From NCBI GenBank assembly GCA_025594325.1, contig JANHCV010000013.1:868001-932000 (forward strand): a stretch of DNA of 64,000 nt, written 5' to 3'. The notes beneath the pieces were generated by a model. The model was not told where the DNA came from. It ran no database searches and saw only the letters and a program-made list of their open reading frames with translations. Source of the DNA: Blastocladiella emersonii ATCC 22665. Its lineage: Eukaryota; Blastocladiomycota; Blastocladiomycetes; Blastocladiales; Blastocladiaceae. The translations under genes and the position numbers were made by a program. Below are positions 10,295 through 21,436 of the stretch, one piece after another (positions within the stretch are counted from its first letter, which is position 1; each line of letters begins with the position of its first letter).

Positions 10295-13200
10295 ATGCAT
10301 TTAAAGCCCGCCACTGGCGGCAACCGATCGGGCTCCGCCAACAAGGCTGACCAGCCGGACGTGCAGATCCCGACGCTCTTGACGTGTCGCACGCCGTACC
10401 GAACCGGACGCTTTCGCCCGTTCCGCCATCGGCCTCCGCACGACCTGTTCCTGCACCACGATGCTTCTACGCGTACCGAGCTGAAAGCGCTCCTGTGCGG
10501 ATGCGGCGACCTGGCACAAGTAGCTCGGACCGTGTCTGTCGCAGCGGCCAAGAGTACTACTGCGACGCTCTCGTTTACGCTCAACGACTGGGAGTCCGAG
10601 GTGCTTGCGCGGAACTTTCTCATCCTGCATGCCATTGCTCACGTTTCGCCAGGCGAGGTCGGTCTGTCGACGCTCGCCCGCTGGGTCGGTCGGCTTTGGT
10701 ACTCGCACTTTCTCGATCCCGACGCTCGCAACTTTTGGAACAATCAGCTGCGTGCTTGCCTCGATATGGACTGGCTCAACGTTCCGGCGGACTCGTCCCT
10801 GCGTGTTGCAAACGAGTCGACCTTGCTCGAGCTCCGCCGCTGCTGGAGCGCTTGGCTTGAAGTTGACTGGTCCGTCGATGCTCTCCTAGCCAAACGGGAT
10901 CAGTTCAACGAGGAGTGCGGTGACAGCTGTTCTGCACCGGGTTACTATTTTGCGGATCTTACAGCTGACTCGACCAGCAAGATGGAATCTCAATACCGCG
11001 GTGTGCTTCAGCGCTCGCAACTTGCGCGCATTACGTCCAACCTCGGGCGCCTGGCAGATTCGGGTGCCTTCACTCTTGCAGGTCGCGGCCAAGCGGACTT
11101 TGAACCGGTTGTGAATCCGACGATGCTTCTCATCGCGAGCGACGGGGCTCCGTATTTTGCTGCCATGTCGGACTATCCTCCCAGTCACTTCTTTGATCTC
11201 CTACTTTTCCGTGGCACTCCCGAGTCGGCCATTCTCGCCACGCTTCGCGAGTGGGTCGGCGCGCTTCGTGCCGCCATGCAGGGTGACGGCTTTCGGGTTA
11301 GCATCTCCTTCATTCACGGACATGCAGTTGCAGTCATGGAAGCGCTCGCAGCGGATCCCATGGCGCGGTTAGACGTCATTAATACCGACAGACTCAAGGT
11401 CGACTGCGGTCTTTTAACCATTCTCATCCACGGATCCGTGTTGCTCCGTCACAGCGACGACTTTGCCGAGCGCGCTCGAATGTTTACGTTTTCCATCGAT
11501 GAAAAAGATTACGACCTGGGCGGCTACAAAAAGCATTTTGATTTCACCACCGGGCTTCCACACGAAGCCTTTCCTGCGCTCTTTGGCGTTGCGCTCGTTG
11601 AACAATCAAGCGTGGCCAATGCGGCGACTTGGTTCCAGCCCTTTGCGTGGATGTTTGATCCCGAGGACGATGGCACCGTTTACAGCTTCACATTTGCAAA
11701 GCTGCCGCACCCTGCTGTCCCGACGGCGCTTGATTCTTCCCCATTCTTGCGCACCGCGTTGCTCAATTGCACGCACCAACACGCACTGCAAGCCTCTCGA
11801 TGTACGATCCGTTCTCTGTTGACACGAACTCGTAATGAGATGTTAACCATGAGCACTTTAGTCGGGCAGACCACTTTGTCCGTCGTGGTCAAACTTCTGG
11901 CATTCGCGCTTGCCTCGGGCAGGCTCGTTTGGTCTGGATCGACCCCTTACACTTCGGCGCCTTGGCCAAAGGACTTGACAGACTTCCTCTACCACCTTTA
12001 CACACCCAAGGGGGCTCTCGAGCAAGCACAGAGTGGCATTCCTTTCGAATTCCACCATTTGATCAACTCTTATGGGTTCCCACTGCGCGAGATGCAGACG
12101 GGTACGCTAAAGCAGACTCTCATTGAGCTTTCCGTTTCCGCGTGCGACGTGCCAACATATTGGGAGTCGTACTTGTCGCTTGAAGTCGACTGGACCTTTC
12201 AATCGGTCCGTCTCGACGCGCTTCACGTTGAGCCGATCCACGGCGATTCTCCACGCCTGCGCGCGATGGCGCTCCTCCCCTGGACCTTGCAAGCTACTTC
12301 GGCCGTAACCAGCTTTGGCGTGTATCGTGAATGGGGGTACGGTGGCAAACGTGAGCTTGTTGGCGGCAAGCTCTTCTCGCTTTCTGAAATCAAGTACTCG
12401 CATGTTCCTGTGAAGCCCAACGCGAAGCTTTTGAACGCGCTTGTGCAGTCTCGCCCAGTGCCGGCCGACCAGGATGACTGGCCGCTCACCGTCGAACACG
12501 TCGCCGAGACGAGCGACCTGATCGAGCTCACTCTCAGGTTTACGCCTGGCGCGTTGACCAAGTTTGGCTTGCTTTCGAAATCGGATGCCAAGTATGAGCG
12601 CGGCGCCGTGACGATTCTTGTTGACGGCGTGCGCCAGACGATGCGGGTCTCGACGCCAGTCTTCATCACCAACGTCCAGATTGCGCGCAAGCAGGGCCGC
12701 GTGATGCTCTCGCTCAAGCGCATCATGAACGGATCCAGCGCTGCGGGCCTTGCACACGCGCCGCTTCACATCGGCCGCACGGTGCCCGCTTCACCCAACA
12801 GTCGCCTTCTCACGCACGCGATTAGTGCCTTCATGCACTCGGCCCGCGATTTGGTCCATTCGCTTCACCCATCGGCGCCTCGCACTTTGCGTGACGGCGA
12901 GTCCATGCTGCGCCTTCTCAAGCTCGACCCGGCCAACACGCCCGCCAAGCGCGCCGCGGCGGGCGTCGTGGAGCTTACCCGCGAGCTCTTTGACGCGTAC
13001 TCGGCGGGAATCGAGATCGTCTCGTTGCGCCGCTCAACGGGCGAGCCCGTCGCATTCATTTTCTTTGATCGCGCTGTCTTCTTCCCGTCAGCAGGTGCGG
13101 GGATGGTTCCGACTCCCGCGCTCGAGTGCACCGTCTCACTTGCTGTTTTTTCGCGACGATCTGTACGGCGAAGATGCGCTGCCGCTGTCCGAACGCGAAG

Positions 13201-13484
13201 CGATTCTTGCTGACTACGGCCGCGTACTTCTCGACCAGCGATCGGCCGTGCGCGAGCTGCCGTGGGAGGCGCTTCTGCCCATGTGCCAGATCCCCCTTTA
13301 CGCCATGCCCAGTAGCGCCGCCGCCGTTTCCGATTCGGACCCGCGTGTCGACGCGCCGACTTACGTGGCGCTGCGCAAGGTCATGAAGCGGGTCCTCGTC
13401 CTGCCCGCGTATCCAGTCGGATGCGGTCAAGGCATCGACACGCTCGGCCCGCTGTACCAGGAGTTCATGCTCTTGGGCATCTGA
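10295..13484 (+). CDS. DUF4470-type protein, subfamily B, copy 1 (one frameshift)
   Basis: Start chosen at 10295 because the leader MHLKPATGGNRSG matches the starts of copies 3 and 4. Residues about 35-175 are a DUF4470 domain: LLCGCGDLAQVARTV, then LSFTLNDWESEVLARNFLIL, then RLWYSHFLD, the fungal pattern GCGDxR..T, NDxxPxVLARN, WYS. The remaining ~870 residues are shared only with the other copies here. A 60-nt phase-1 intron is inferred at 11802-11861 (GTACGA..TTTAG); it has no stop and a length divisible by three, so the frame also reads through it. At 13146-13151 a run of six T shifts the frame; dropping one T continues into the conserved C-terminal segment (LRKVMKRVLVLPAYP) ending at 13484. 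Total about 1042 residues. The frameshift may be an assembly error. DUF4470 occurs in fungal MYND-finger proteins and dynein-assembly factor DNAAF3; no MYND finger is seen. Confidence 0.75.
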
Positions 13485-14057
13485 TCGCGGGACGCGCTCT
13501 GAACCATCCTGTTATGTTTAGTTGCTCATCAATTTGTCTGTCTAATTTCATGCTCGCATCTGTTTCCAACACTCTGCGCGCCAGCTCGTTCACTCGCCTT
13601 CTCGTTGACCAGACGCGTCACGAAATCATGTGAGTGGCGCAACGCGTCGTATGCTCGTTCATGATGTTCAGCTCGGGTCAGATCGCGGTGCTTCGCCCGC
13701 GCAACGATCATCCCCGAGACGTACCGCGTCACATCGTACTCACCCGCTTCACAACGTGCCGGAATCAACGCCCGCGATGCCAACGTTGAGACCGCCGCGT
13801 CGCCAACGTTGCTCGATCTGCGCGCCTTCCGCCGGGCCTCTGTGACGCTGACCGAGCAACACGAGAAGACTCGTGACTCCGAATTGGCAAAGCTCATTTT
13901 TTCGCGCTTCTCCGTTGAATTGGGTGAGGAAATCAATCAGGTTTTTTTTTTGAACAACGATCAGAACAACAACAACAATCTCAAGGGCAGGCACGGTCTC
14001 GATGACCGAACCCCACCCGTCTTGATGAGCGCGCGCACGCCGTGCAGCGACGTCTCC
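13485..14057. other. Intergenic, no supported gene
   Basis: Contains a copy of the composite motif (13627-13648), a ten-T run near 13941, and an unassigned plus-strand frame with the charged stretch FRRASVTLTEQHEKTRDSEL near 13830 that I could not connect to a gene. Confidence 0.4.
13627..13648 (+). promoter_or_regulatory. Dispersed 22-bp composite motif, copy b
   Basis: Reads CATGTGA followed directly by GTGGCGCAACGCGTC. It lies about 140 bp after the end of DUF4470 copy 1. Confidence 0.55.
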
Positions 14058-15218
14058 TTAGAGGTTGATAATATCCGACATGAACTCGGCGGGGATGTTG
14101 GCGAAGGCAAAGTCGTCGGCCGGGTGGCCGCGGTCGTCGATGACCAGGGGCAGCACCGCGTTGAAGATGACCTCGGCGGTAGCCACCCACAGCTTTTTGT
14201 GAGCAAGGACGATGCCGGGGAAGGCCTTGCCGCCGAGCCCGCGCACGATGTCCGAGACGAGCTCGGTCGCGGCCCTCGGCGTCATACGGTTGGCGTAGAT
14301 GGCGCGGATCGCGGCCGTCGAGCCAAAGTACTCCTGCCCGCCGACGACGCGCAAGCGCGAGTTGATGCCGAAGTGCGCGGTGAGCCCGAGGATGAGCGTG
14401 CGGCGATTGGCGGCGATGGCCTCCTCGGCCGCGTCGTCGGCCGCGACGATCTGCTGGATCAAGAGCGGGATGGGGACCGGCGCGTCGTCGAGCTCGGCCG
14501 TGGCGGTCGCGGGACCGACGTCGTCGCTGACCTGGTCCTGCGCACCGACGTGACCCACGTTGCCCTCGATCTCGCCGCCGTTGAGCTCCGAAATCGCGTC
14601 AGCGGGACCGACGTCGTCACCGACCGTCTCCTGCGCACCGACTTGGTTCACGTTGCCCTCGACCTCGCCAACCTCCGACGCCGTGTCCGTGTCCGAGTGC
14701 GAGTCACCGCCGTGCTCGAGTGCCTTGACGGCGGCCTGGTCGATTCCGAGATCGAGCGAGTCCTCGTCGTCGCCGACGACCGACCACTGGTCGTCACCCG
14801 CGTCAATCGAGTCGTGGATGGCGAGGCCCGACTCGGGCGCGAGCGCGTCTTGGTCTTGAGCGGCAGCGGCCGAGCCAGGACCCGCCGAGTCGCCGCCGGC
14901 GTCGGCCACGGGGGCAGCGGCGGGAACCGGGTCCTTGGTGACGGCCTGGACGTCGAGGTCGTGGATGGCGAGACCCGACTCGAGCGCGAGCGCGCCTTGG
15001 GCTTGGCCGTGGACCGAGTCGATGCCGTCGTCGCCGTCAGCCGCGGTCTCAGCAGCGACGGGCGCCCAGTCGTGGTCGATGACGCGGGACGAGACCTTGT
15101 CGTCGGTCAGCGGGCCGGGGAGGCGCGTCATCTCGAAGACGACGACGTGGCGCGAGGTGCCGACGAGCAGGGTGGCGTCGTCCAGGTTGAGCGGGGGGAA
15201 GGGGATGCGGGCGGTCAT
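14058..15218 (-). CDS. Hypothetical acidic protein with internal repeats
   Basis: A single-exon frame of 386 residues from an ATG at 15218 (MTARIPFPPLNLDDATLLVG) to a stop at 14058. The first ~70 residues and the last ~130 look folded; the middle is long, acidic and Ala-rich. The middle contains two kinds of repeat: ESGLAIHD twice, about 55 residues apart, and a VGAQ..V.DDVGPA block twice in tandem, each about 38 residues. The C-terminal segment (LILGLTAHFGINSRLRVVGG and onward) matches no family I know. The frame continues upstream of 15218 without an ATG of its own; the chosen start is the first methionine before the compact domain. Function unknown. Confidence 0.6.
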   Translation of the reverse strand: MTARIPFPPLNLDDATLLVGTSRHVVVFEMTRLPGPLTDDKVSSRVIDHDWAPVAAETAADGDDGIDSVHGQAQGALALESGLAIHDLDVQAVTKDPVPAAAPVADAGGDSAGPGSAAAAQDQDALAPESGLAIHDSIDAGDDQWSVVGDDEDSLDLGIDQAAVKALEHGGDSHSDTDTASEVGEVEGNVNQVGAQETVGDDVGPADAISELNGGEIEGNVGHVGAQDQVSDDVGPATATAELDDAPVPIPLLIQQIVAADDAAEEAIAANRRTLILGLTAHFGINSRLRVVGGQEYFGSTAAIRAIYANRMTPRAATELVSDIVRGLGGKAFPGIVLAHKKLWVATAEVIFNAVLPLVIDDRGHPADDFAFANIPAEFMSDIINL

Positions 15219-16064
15219 GGTGTAGTAGGGCGAGGGGAAGCGGAGGGGCAGGTGCGTGCTCGCTTGAGGGAGAGAGGATGGGAGGGCGGGGGCGCGGGCG
15301 GGTTTTATAGTCCCGCGGCGACGGCGGCCTACGGTGCGCGTGCGCGTGCTGGACGCCCGCTCGACGCCCGCTCGACGCGCGGGCTTCGCTCGCGTTCGCC
15401 GTCGCCGTTCGCCTTCGATGAAGGAAGCGGAACAGTAAAGCCGCGCACCGCACCGCACCGCACGGTGGCGTAATTTGGGCGCATGGGTCATGCGGTCGGT
15501 CACGCGGGCGCGCTGCTGCGCCGCGATTGGTTGCGCGTTGAGCCGCTGTGGCGTCATGTCTCCCACACGCTCTTTACTGTGGTCTCACGGGCGCACGGAG
15601 CGGAGCGGGTCGGCGCAGCGGATCGACCAGCAGCTCGTCGCCCGTGAGGGAAGGCCACGGCCGCTGTTCTCGCCGCCGTTGACGGCCGTGCTGGGCGCGC
15701 GACCCTCGCCGCGTCCCGGCGAGGCCCCACCGTGATGCTCGCCGGGTGCGGGTGGTGATCGCGCTCGCTCATGGGTGTGGGTCCCGAGCATCAGTTTCGC
15801 TCAGCCCGCCTGCCACGTCGCGGCACGACCCTCTCACCGCGACCGAGTCGAGTCGAGTAAACGTGTTATGTATGATATCCCCTCCACCCGCGCGCGTGTT
15901 GATCCCCGCTACCCGCTCTTGCCGCACGCCGTGGTCGCCCCCGCCGCCGCCGTCCCGGCCGCGTCGAGCTCGCGGCAGCACTCGCACGTGAGGTGGTGGT
16001 CGGGGTCGTCGAGGAACAGGGGCGGGAACAGGTCTACACTCACCAACGCGTCAGTCGCCCATCG
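15219..16064. other. Intergenic, no supported gene
   Basis: GC-rich spacer between two same-strand hypothetical genes. No motif copy, repeat or RNA gene was recognised. Confidence 0.4.
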
Positions 16065-17117
16065 TCACCGACCCGACGCAACCGTACCGCGCAGCTGCTC
16101 GAGCTGCTTGGCCGTGAGCTTGTCCGTGACCGTGGCAAAGTACTCTGCGCCCGCACCAGCCGTTGTCGGAGCGGGCGCGGCCTTCTGCTTCGCACGCAGC
16201 TCGGCGTTCTCCTTGCGCAGCTTGGCCGCCTCGGCCGCGAGCTTCCTGTTCTCGTCGGCGAGCCGCTTGTTGTCGGCGGCGAGCAGGGCGTTGGCCGCGG
16301 TGAGTTGCGTGTTGGACTCGCGCAGGCCCGCGTCCTACGTTCTCTCGTCAGCTCCTTCGCACGCGCCATGGTCCCCATCGCGTCATCGTACCCGACTAAC
16401 GCGCTCCTCGAGCTCGCGACACTCGCGCCGCACCCTTGCGATCTCGTTCTCGGTGCGCCGCATCGCGATCTCGGCCTGCGCCACCGCCGCCGCCGCCGCA
16501 GTACCCTCGTCGTGCACCGCCGCGGCCGGGACTGGAACCAGCAGCGCGTGCCGCGCGCGGTCGAACTCGCCGCGCATCAGCTCGACCTGCTGCCACAGGT
16601 GAAAGTTCTCGAGCGCCAGCGCGTCGAGGTTCCCGCGCACGTTTGGCGGCGGCGGCACGGGCGGCGCGGTGTCGGTCGCCATCCCGCCGGTCCCGGCGGC
16701 GGCCTTGCGCGTGTGCGGGAGCTGGAGCGGGCCGGCGATGGGGTCAGACGAAGCCGGCGGCGGTGCAGAGGCGGCGGCGGGCGCGGGTACGGGTGTCGCG
16801 GTCGCCAGCCCACCGGCGCCGGCACTAGCCCTGCGCGTCTGCATCTTCAAGAACTGGAGCTGGAGCGGGCCTGCGGGGGAGACGGACGAAGTCGACGGTG
16901 CAGCAGCTGTTGCGGCGGCGGGGGCGGGTACGGGTGCCGCGGTCGCCATCCCCCCGCCGTTACCGGCGCCGGCCTTGCGCGTCTGCGGGAGCTGGAGCGG
17001 GCCGGCGAAGTGGAAGGTCGGCGGCGGCGCGGCGGCGGGTGCGGTCGCGGTCGCCGCGGGTGTCGCGGGCGGTTTTACGGCCTTGGGTAGTTTCTTCATG
17101 GGCCTGGAGGGTTTCAT
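16065..17117 (-). CDS. Hypothetical Ala/Pro-rich repeat plus coiled-coil protein
   Basis: Exons 17117-16392 and 16334-16065 encode 331 residues; the 57-nt intron 16335-16391 starts GTACGA, ends GTAG, phase 0. Residues about 30-160 hold three imperfect copies of a ~42-residue Ala/Pro-rich unit built around AGPLQL(P/Q)xTRKA and a GGMAT turn. The remainder is coiled coil, first NFHLWQQVELMRGEFDRARH, then RRTENEIARVRRECRELEER, and after the intron a strongly periodic LAADNKRLADENRKLAAEAA type zipper. Heptads continue across the splice, which supports it. Function unknown; probably a dimeric scaffold. Confidence 0.7.
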
Positions 17118-17298
17118 TGCCGCGAGTCGACGGACGCGGGGAGGGAGAAGCGAGCGGCGGCGCGCGCGTCCGTTTCGGGCACCCGCCACCTCGCGTCGCG
17201 TCGAAGCCGCACACGTGGCCGGCACCCGCGACGCGTCTCGCGCGTCTCGCCCTCTCGCTTCGCGGCGGTTGAATTCAACGCTCTCGTGTATTCACGGG

Positions 17299-18504
17299 CT
17301 ATACGACACCCATCCCTCCACCGCGTTCGCTCCCGCCTGCTCGCTCCACTCCCGCTGCCGCTGGCGGACGCATCATCGGCTGCCGCCACTCGGCGCCGGC
17401 CGCCGCGCTGGCCGACCACACGCCCGCCCCTGGCGCGGCCACCTCGCCGCCATCCCCTCCCTGCCCGCCGCCGTGGAAGAACGCGACCCACATGCGCTCA
17501 AGCCGGTGCATCCCCTCGGCCGCCTGCGCCTGCGTCATGGCCGCGGGGTCGAGCGCCGCGGGCTGGTCCGCGGGGGCGGGGGCGGTGAGAAGCGTGTCCC
17601 ACGCGCGCACCAGGCGCTGGTTCAGGTCCGCGAGCCCGCGGACGACCGGGTCGGCGGCGGCGTCGAGCGCGGGTGGCGTTGCAGATGTGACGAGCCGCGG
17701 CGCATTGGCGGGCCGAGGCTGTGGCTGCGGGAGAGGTTGTGGAGGCCACACCGCGGCGCTCGTCCCCGCCTGACTCGGCGGCGGTGGGGTGAGGGACAGG
17801 TCCGCGATCGACGACGCGAACGAGGACGGCGCCGAAGATACCGAGGATGACGAGGCCGCGAGCGAGCCGAACTCGCCGCCCGCCGCAGGCGCGAGCGCGA
17901 GCAGCGGGAGGTCCGCCGCGCTGCTTCCCGCCGTCGTGGACTGCGTGCGGCCGAGGAGCTGCACCGACGGCCCCTCGGTGCCGCTGCCGCTACCGCTGCT
18001 CGCCGCCGCGACGGCGGGCGATAGCGGGCCGGGCGGCGACGCGCGGTACGCCGGTACGGGACTCGCGAACGGCTGCTGCTGCCCCGCGTGCGCGAACCCC
18101 ACCGTCGTCGGGACCGCGACGGGCGGGTGCACCAGGTCCCAGTCCGCGGACATGAGCGCCTCCCACTCGAGCCCCGCCGATGCCGGCCGCAGTTGCTGTT
18201 GCTGGGACGCGGAAACGAGTCCGCGCGCGGCGGCGACGGACGGCGGGATCAGGCCCGCGTGGGGTTTCGGCGTGGGCGCGGGGTGGTAGTCCATGTACGC
18301 GTGCGGTACGGGCCCGCGCGAGTACCCGATCGCGGGGCCGTGGTACAGCCCGCCGTAGTGGGCGCCGGCGTCGAGCTGCGCGTGTTGCTGCTGTTGGTGC
18401 TGGTACGCGGGCGCGGGGAGAGAGGGTGACGCGGTTGAAGAAGAAGGTGAAGGCGCGGTGGCGGGTGAGGATTTGGTCTGTTGCATGAACATGGCGAGCG
18501 ACAT
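17299..18504 (-). CDS. Hypothetical Gln/Ser/Pro-rich low-complexity protein
   Basis: An intronless frame of 401 residues from an ATG at 18504 (MSLAMFMQQTKSS) to 17299. It is rich in Gln, Ser, Pro and Ala (HQQQQHAQLD, SASQQQQLRPAS), as in many fungal transcription regulators. A short conserved-looking helix, GLADLNQRLVRAWDTLLTA followed by HRLERMWVAFF, lies near residues 285-345. No DNA-binding domain is visible, so a regulatory role is only suggested by composition. Confidence 0.55.
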   Translation of the reverse strand: MSLAMFMQQTKSSPATAPSPSSSTASPSLPAPAYQHQQQQHAQLDAGAHYGGLYHGPAIGYSRGPVPHAYMDYHPAPTPKPHAGLIPPSVAAARGLVSASQQQQLRPASAGLEWEALMSADWDLVHPPVAVPTTVGFAHAGQQQPFASPVPAYRASPPGPLSPAVAAASSGSGSGTEGPSVQLLGRTQSTTAGSSAADLPLLALAPAAGGEFGSLAASSSSVSSAPSSFASSIADLSLTPPPPSQAGTSAAVWPPQPLPQPQPRPANAPRLVTSATPPALDAAADPVVRGLADLNQRLVRAWDTLLTAPAPADQPAALDPAAMTQAQAAEGMHRLERMWVAFFHGGGQGGDGGEVAAPGAGVWSASAAAGAEWRQPMMRPPAAAGVERAGGSERGGGMGVV

Positions 18505-19407
18505 CTACACAAGCTCCGAGCTTAAGTCAGCGCGAATGGAACGTGTGTACGGCGCAGGGTACCTTGACGGGCTTCCCGCGCTTCCTCGACCCGCCACCGC
18601 CGCCTCCGCCGCTGCTCGTAGACGCGGACGGGCACGAAGGGGTCCCGCCTCCACCGTGCGCGCCGCCGCCACCGCCGCTACCCGTCGACTAGATAACCCA
18701 GATCGCGCGTGAGCGTGAGCCACCGCCTCACGATGCACAGCACGCAGTAGTACAGACATGGTCCGACGCTTGGTCGTTCAACTCCGAGGCCGACGACGCG
18801 ACCGACGACGACGTCGACGAAGTCCGAGTGCTCGCCGGGAGCCCGTGATGCGAGTGTGGGCCCGGCAAGGACGCGGAGATCATGGTGTGCGCTTCACCGC
18901 GGTTTGATCGTGTAGGCGTTGCATTCAGCGTGCGCAGGATGGGTTGCTGCGAGTTAAGAATTCATTCGACCGATGAGGGTGCGTGAGGGAAGGGGAGAGG
19001 AGGGGAGGGGAGAGAGGAGACGCGTCGAGAGCCGCGCGGTTGCTGGGTGTGGCGCAACGCGACTCGCGCGATCGCATGACCTCTCGGAAGGGTACGTACG
19101 TTCGCTTCTCTCTCACGCGAAGAGATGCTGAACGCGATGTGCGCAGCACAGGTCTAACCCAAACGCGCAACTCTGTCAACTTTCTCGCTCACAGACTGGG
19201 TCCTCGCCGACGCGCCTACGCGACGGGAGACTCACTCGCCTCACACGCGCGTCGCGCGACGCGACGCGCATGAGCGGCACCGTCATGTGACGTGGGAGAC
19301 ACTCCACCTCGGCGCTCGCCGATCCCGATGCACAGCCGCAGATCGGCCACTAAGGCCGTGTTTATGCCACGAGGAGTTCGTACGAGAATAAGGCGGCGCG
19401 CTCACGC
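18505..19407. other. Intergenic; scattered open frames, no supported gene
   Basis: Contains a plus-strand proline-rich frame (18570-18690, PPPPPPPLLVDADGH) ending in TAG, a short acidic frame (SFNSEADDATDDDVDEV) near 18780, and a partial composite motif (GTGTGGCGCAACGCGAC) at 19047-19063. None could be joined into a gene. Confidence 0.35.
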
Positions 19408-19768
19408 TCACGCCTGCTTGCGCGCCAGGTACTCTTGCCGCTTGGCGTCCTTTTTCGCGTCCGTGGTGCTACACACATGTAGGGTCAGCACACGAACCAG
19501 CGGCGAGAGAGGGAGCCGACGTCAGCGTACAGCGGCAGGAGGCACTCGTTCATGGCCTTGAGGTGCGGGCGGCACTTCCACACCACCGACAGGTACCGGT
19601 CCCTGCAGCACTCGGTGTAGGCTAGATGGTTTGGTTATCCAGTCAGCGAAGGGAACCGTTGGACCGCCGCGGGAACGCACCAACGACAAGGTCGTTGCAC
19701 GACATGAGCGCCTCGCGCTTCACCTCGCGGAGCACCTCCTCCTCTTCCTTGCGGGTCAGCGTCTTCAT
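19408..19768 (-). CDS. CMC1: Cmc1-type twin CX9C mitochondrial protein
   Basis: Three exons, 19768-19681, 19621-19531 and 19468-19408, encode a 79-residue protein; introns of 59 and 62 nt start GTGCGT and GTACGC. The product begins MKTLTRKEEEEVLREVKREA, then has CNDLVVAYTEC (C-x9-C), VVWKCRPHLKAMNEC (second C-x9-C) and a basic tail ending ARKQA. This is the COX-assembly Cmc1 family: small intermembrane-space proteins with a CHCH fold formed by the Mia40 relay, needed for cytochrome c oxidase copper delivery. Twin cysteine spacing is preserved exactly across the first splice, which validates the model. Both other introns keep frame. It lies 197 bp downstream of the tyrosinase gene on the same strand. 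Confidence 0.88.
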
Positions 19769-19965
19769 TGCGATGAGTGGTGGGTGGCGCAGTGCGAGTG
19801 CGGCGATGGGGGTCGGGAGAGGTGGGGCCGTGGGGCCGTGCGAGAGCGCAACACCGCCGAAGCGAGATCTGCGCCTCCCACGTGATGCCTACTTCCTACT
19901 CTTCTTCTCGTCTCGCGTCTGTGGTGCTCAAAAACCATCCGATACATTTGCTCCTCACTCAGAAC

Positions 19966-21436
19966 TTACATGCCGAAGGCCGCAAACGCCGCCGCGACGG
20001 CCGCGCCAATCGCGGCCTTGCCGAGGGCACCCGCATCCACACCGGCCGCCGCCGCGACCTGGCTCGCCGCGTCCTGGCTCCCCGTCGCACCCTGCTGGTT
20101 CTGACCCTGCTGGAGCTTCTTGACGCCGTCGGGGGTCCAGGCGTTGTTGCCCGAGATGTTGCGGAGGTCGGCGAGCGTCGGGATCGGCTTGCCCTCGGCC
20201 TTGAGCCGCTGGAGGTAGGTCAGGACCGACCGAAATGCGCGGTTCCACCCCTCGATCATCTCGGGCGGCATGTTCATGCCCATGGCCTTGAAGAAGGACT
20301 CGGGGATCGTCTCGAACGGCGGGATCCACGTCGACGCGTCCGTAGAGGGAGCCGAAGAGTCCTTGCCGCCGTTGGCGCCGTCGGTCGGCGTGGCCGTGGG
20401 CGCGGCCGACGTCGTGGTGGCCGTGGCCGAGGCGGAGGTGGTCGAGGTGGCGGCAGCCGACGAGGACGAGGTGGACTTGGGCGGGTCGACGGCCGACGGC
20501 GCGTTCACGTTGTCGTACGTGTAGCACTCGGAACCCGACGAGTACGCGAGCAGGGCGCCGACGGACCGGCCGAGGAACGACTGGTTCATGTCCATGTTGG
20601 CCTTGCTGTTGACGTTCTGCCACATGGCGAGGTACCGGTCGAGCCCGATGTGGAACGGGTAGAAGAGCGGGTCGGCCGTCGACTGCGTCGTGTAGAAGAG
20701 CGGCGAGTCCGGGAACGACGAGTGCACGCGGTTGTGGCACACGCCCTCGAGCTGCGTCGAGAAGGCCGTGTACTCGGGCGCACCGCGGATCATGGACGCA
20801 ATCACGGCGCTCGCGCACCCGCCCCAGTTGCCCTGCGGCGCCACGCGCTTCAGGCAGGCGCCGTTCAGCTTGAACGAGTCGTACGGCGCACCCACGCAGT
20901 CGCCGTTCGCGCCCAGCAGGTCCGACGCGAAGATGCCCGACGCCGCCGGGTTCGCCGCGTCCGCCGAAAGGTCAATGTACGGCGCACCGCTCAGACCGCC
21001 GCCCGCGGCCGCCAGCAGCTCGTTCTCGAACTGCAGGTTGAAGGCGCGGTGCCTAAACGTGGGGGCGGGAGAGAGCGGAGGGTGTGAGTTCAGGGACCAC
21101 CGGACTCGAAACGTGGCGTCGTCGTCGCCGACCTCGACCACCGCCACGGCGCCGCCAAGAATCAACGCACCACAGCAGAAAGTTGGGCGACCCGTGCGCA
21201 ATCCCGACGTTGGCCGTGTGGGTAGCGCGGAGCCGGTCCATGGCGCCCGACGTGTACAGGTTGGTGAACCCGCGGCGCAGCGCGGCCCGCTCCGACGACG
21301 ACAGGCTGCGAATCTCCTTGCGCACGCGGCACTGCGCGGCCACGGGGTCGGCGGCCGCCGCGAGCAGCGTCGTCACGACGGCGAGCGCGGCCAGGAGGGC
21401 GAGGAGAGGGGAGGAGGTGCGGCGGGAGGTGGCCAT
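19966..21436 (-). CDS. Secreted tyrosinase / polyphenol oxidase
   Basis: Exons 21436-21171 and 21052-19966 give about 450 residues; the 118-nt intron (21053-21170, GTGCGT..TTTAG) splits the Trp codon of the WHR motif and restores it. Residues 1-35 form a signal peptide (hydrophobic LLALLAALAVVTTLLAAAA, cleavage near AAQ). CuA ligands are His73, His81 and His90 (HTANVGIAHG, then LLWHRAFNLQFENE). CuB ligands are His195, His199 (CHNRVH) and His223 (FYPFHIGLDR). A Ser/Thr-rich linker (residues about 275-320) leads to a further ~130-residue region ending in an Ala/Gly-rich tail. Such type-3 copper enzymes oxidise phenols and make melanin-like pigment in the wall or outside the cell. All six ligands are present, so it should be active. 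Confidence 0.87.

Noticed and set aside
13809-15473. 554-codon plus-strand frame
   Set aside because: Antisense of the hypothetical acidic protein; composition (Arg/Asp/Val-rich, no domain) is typical of antisense GC-rich DNA.
19777-21087. 436-codon plus-strand frame
   Set aside because: Opposite the tyrosinase gene, whose copper ligands are all on the minus strand.
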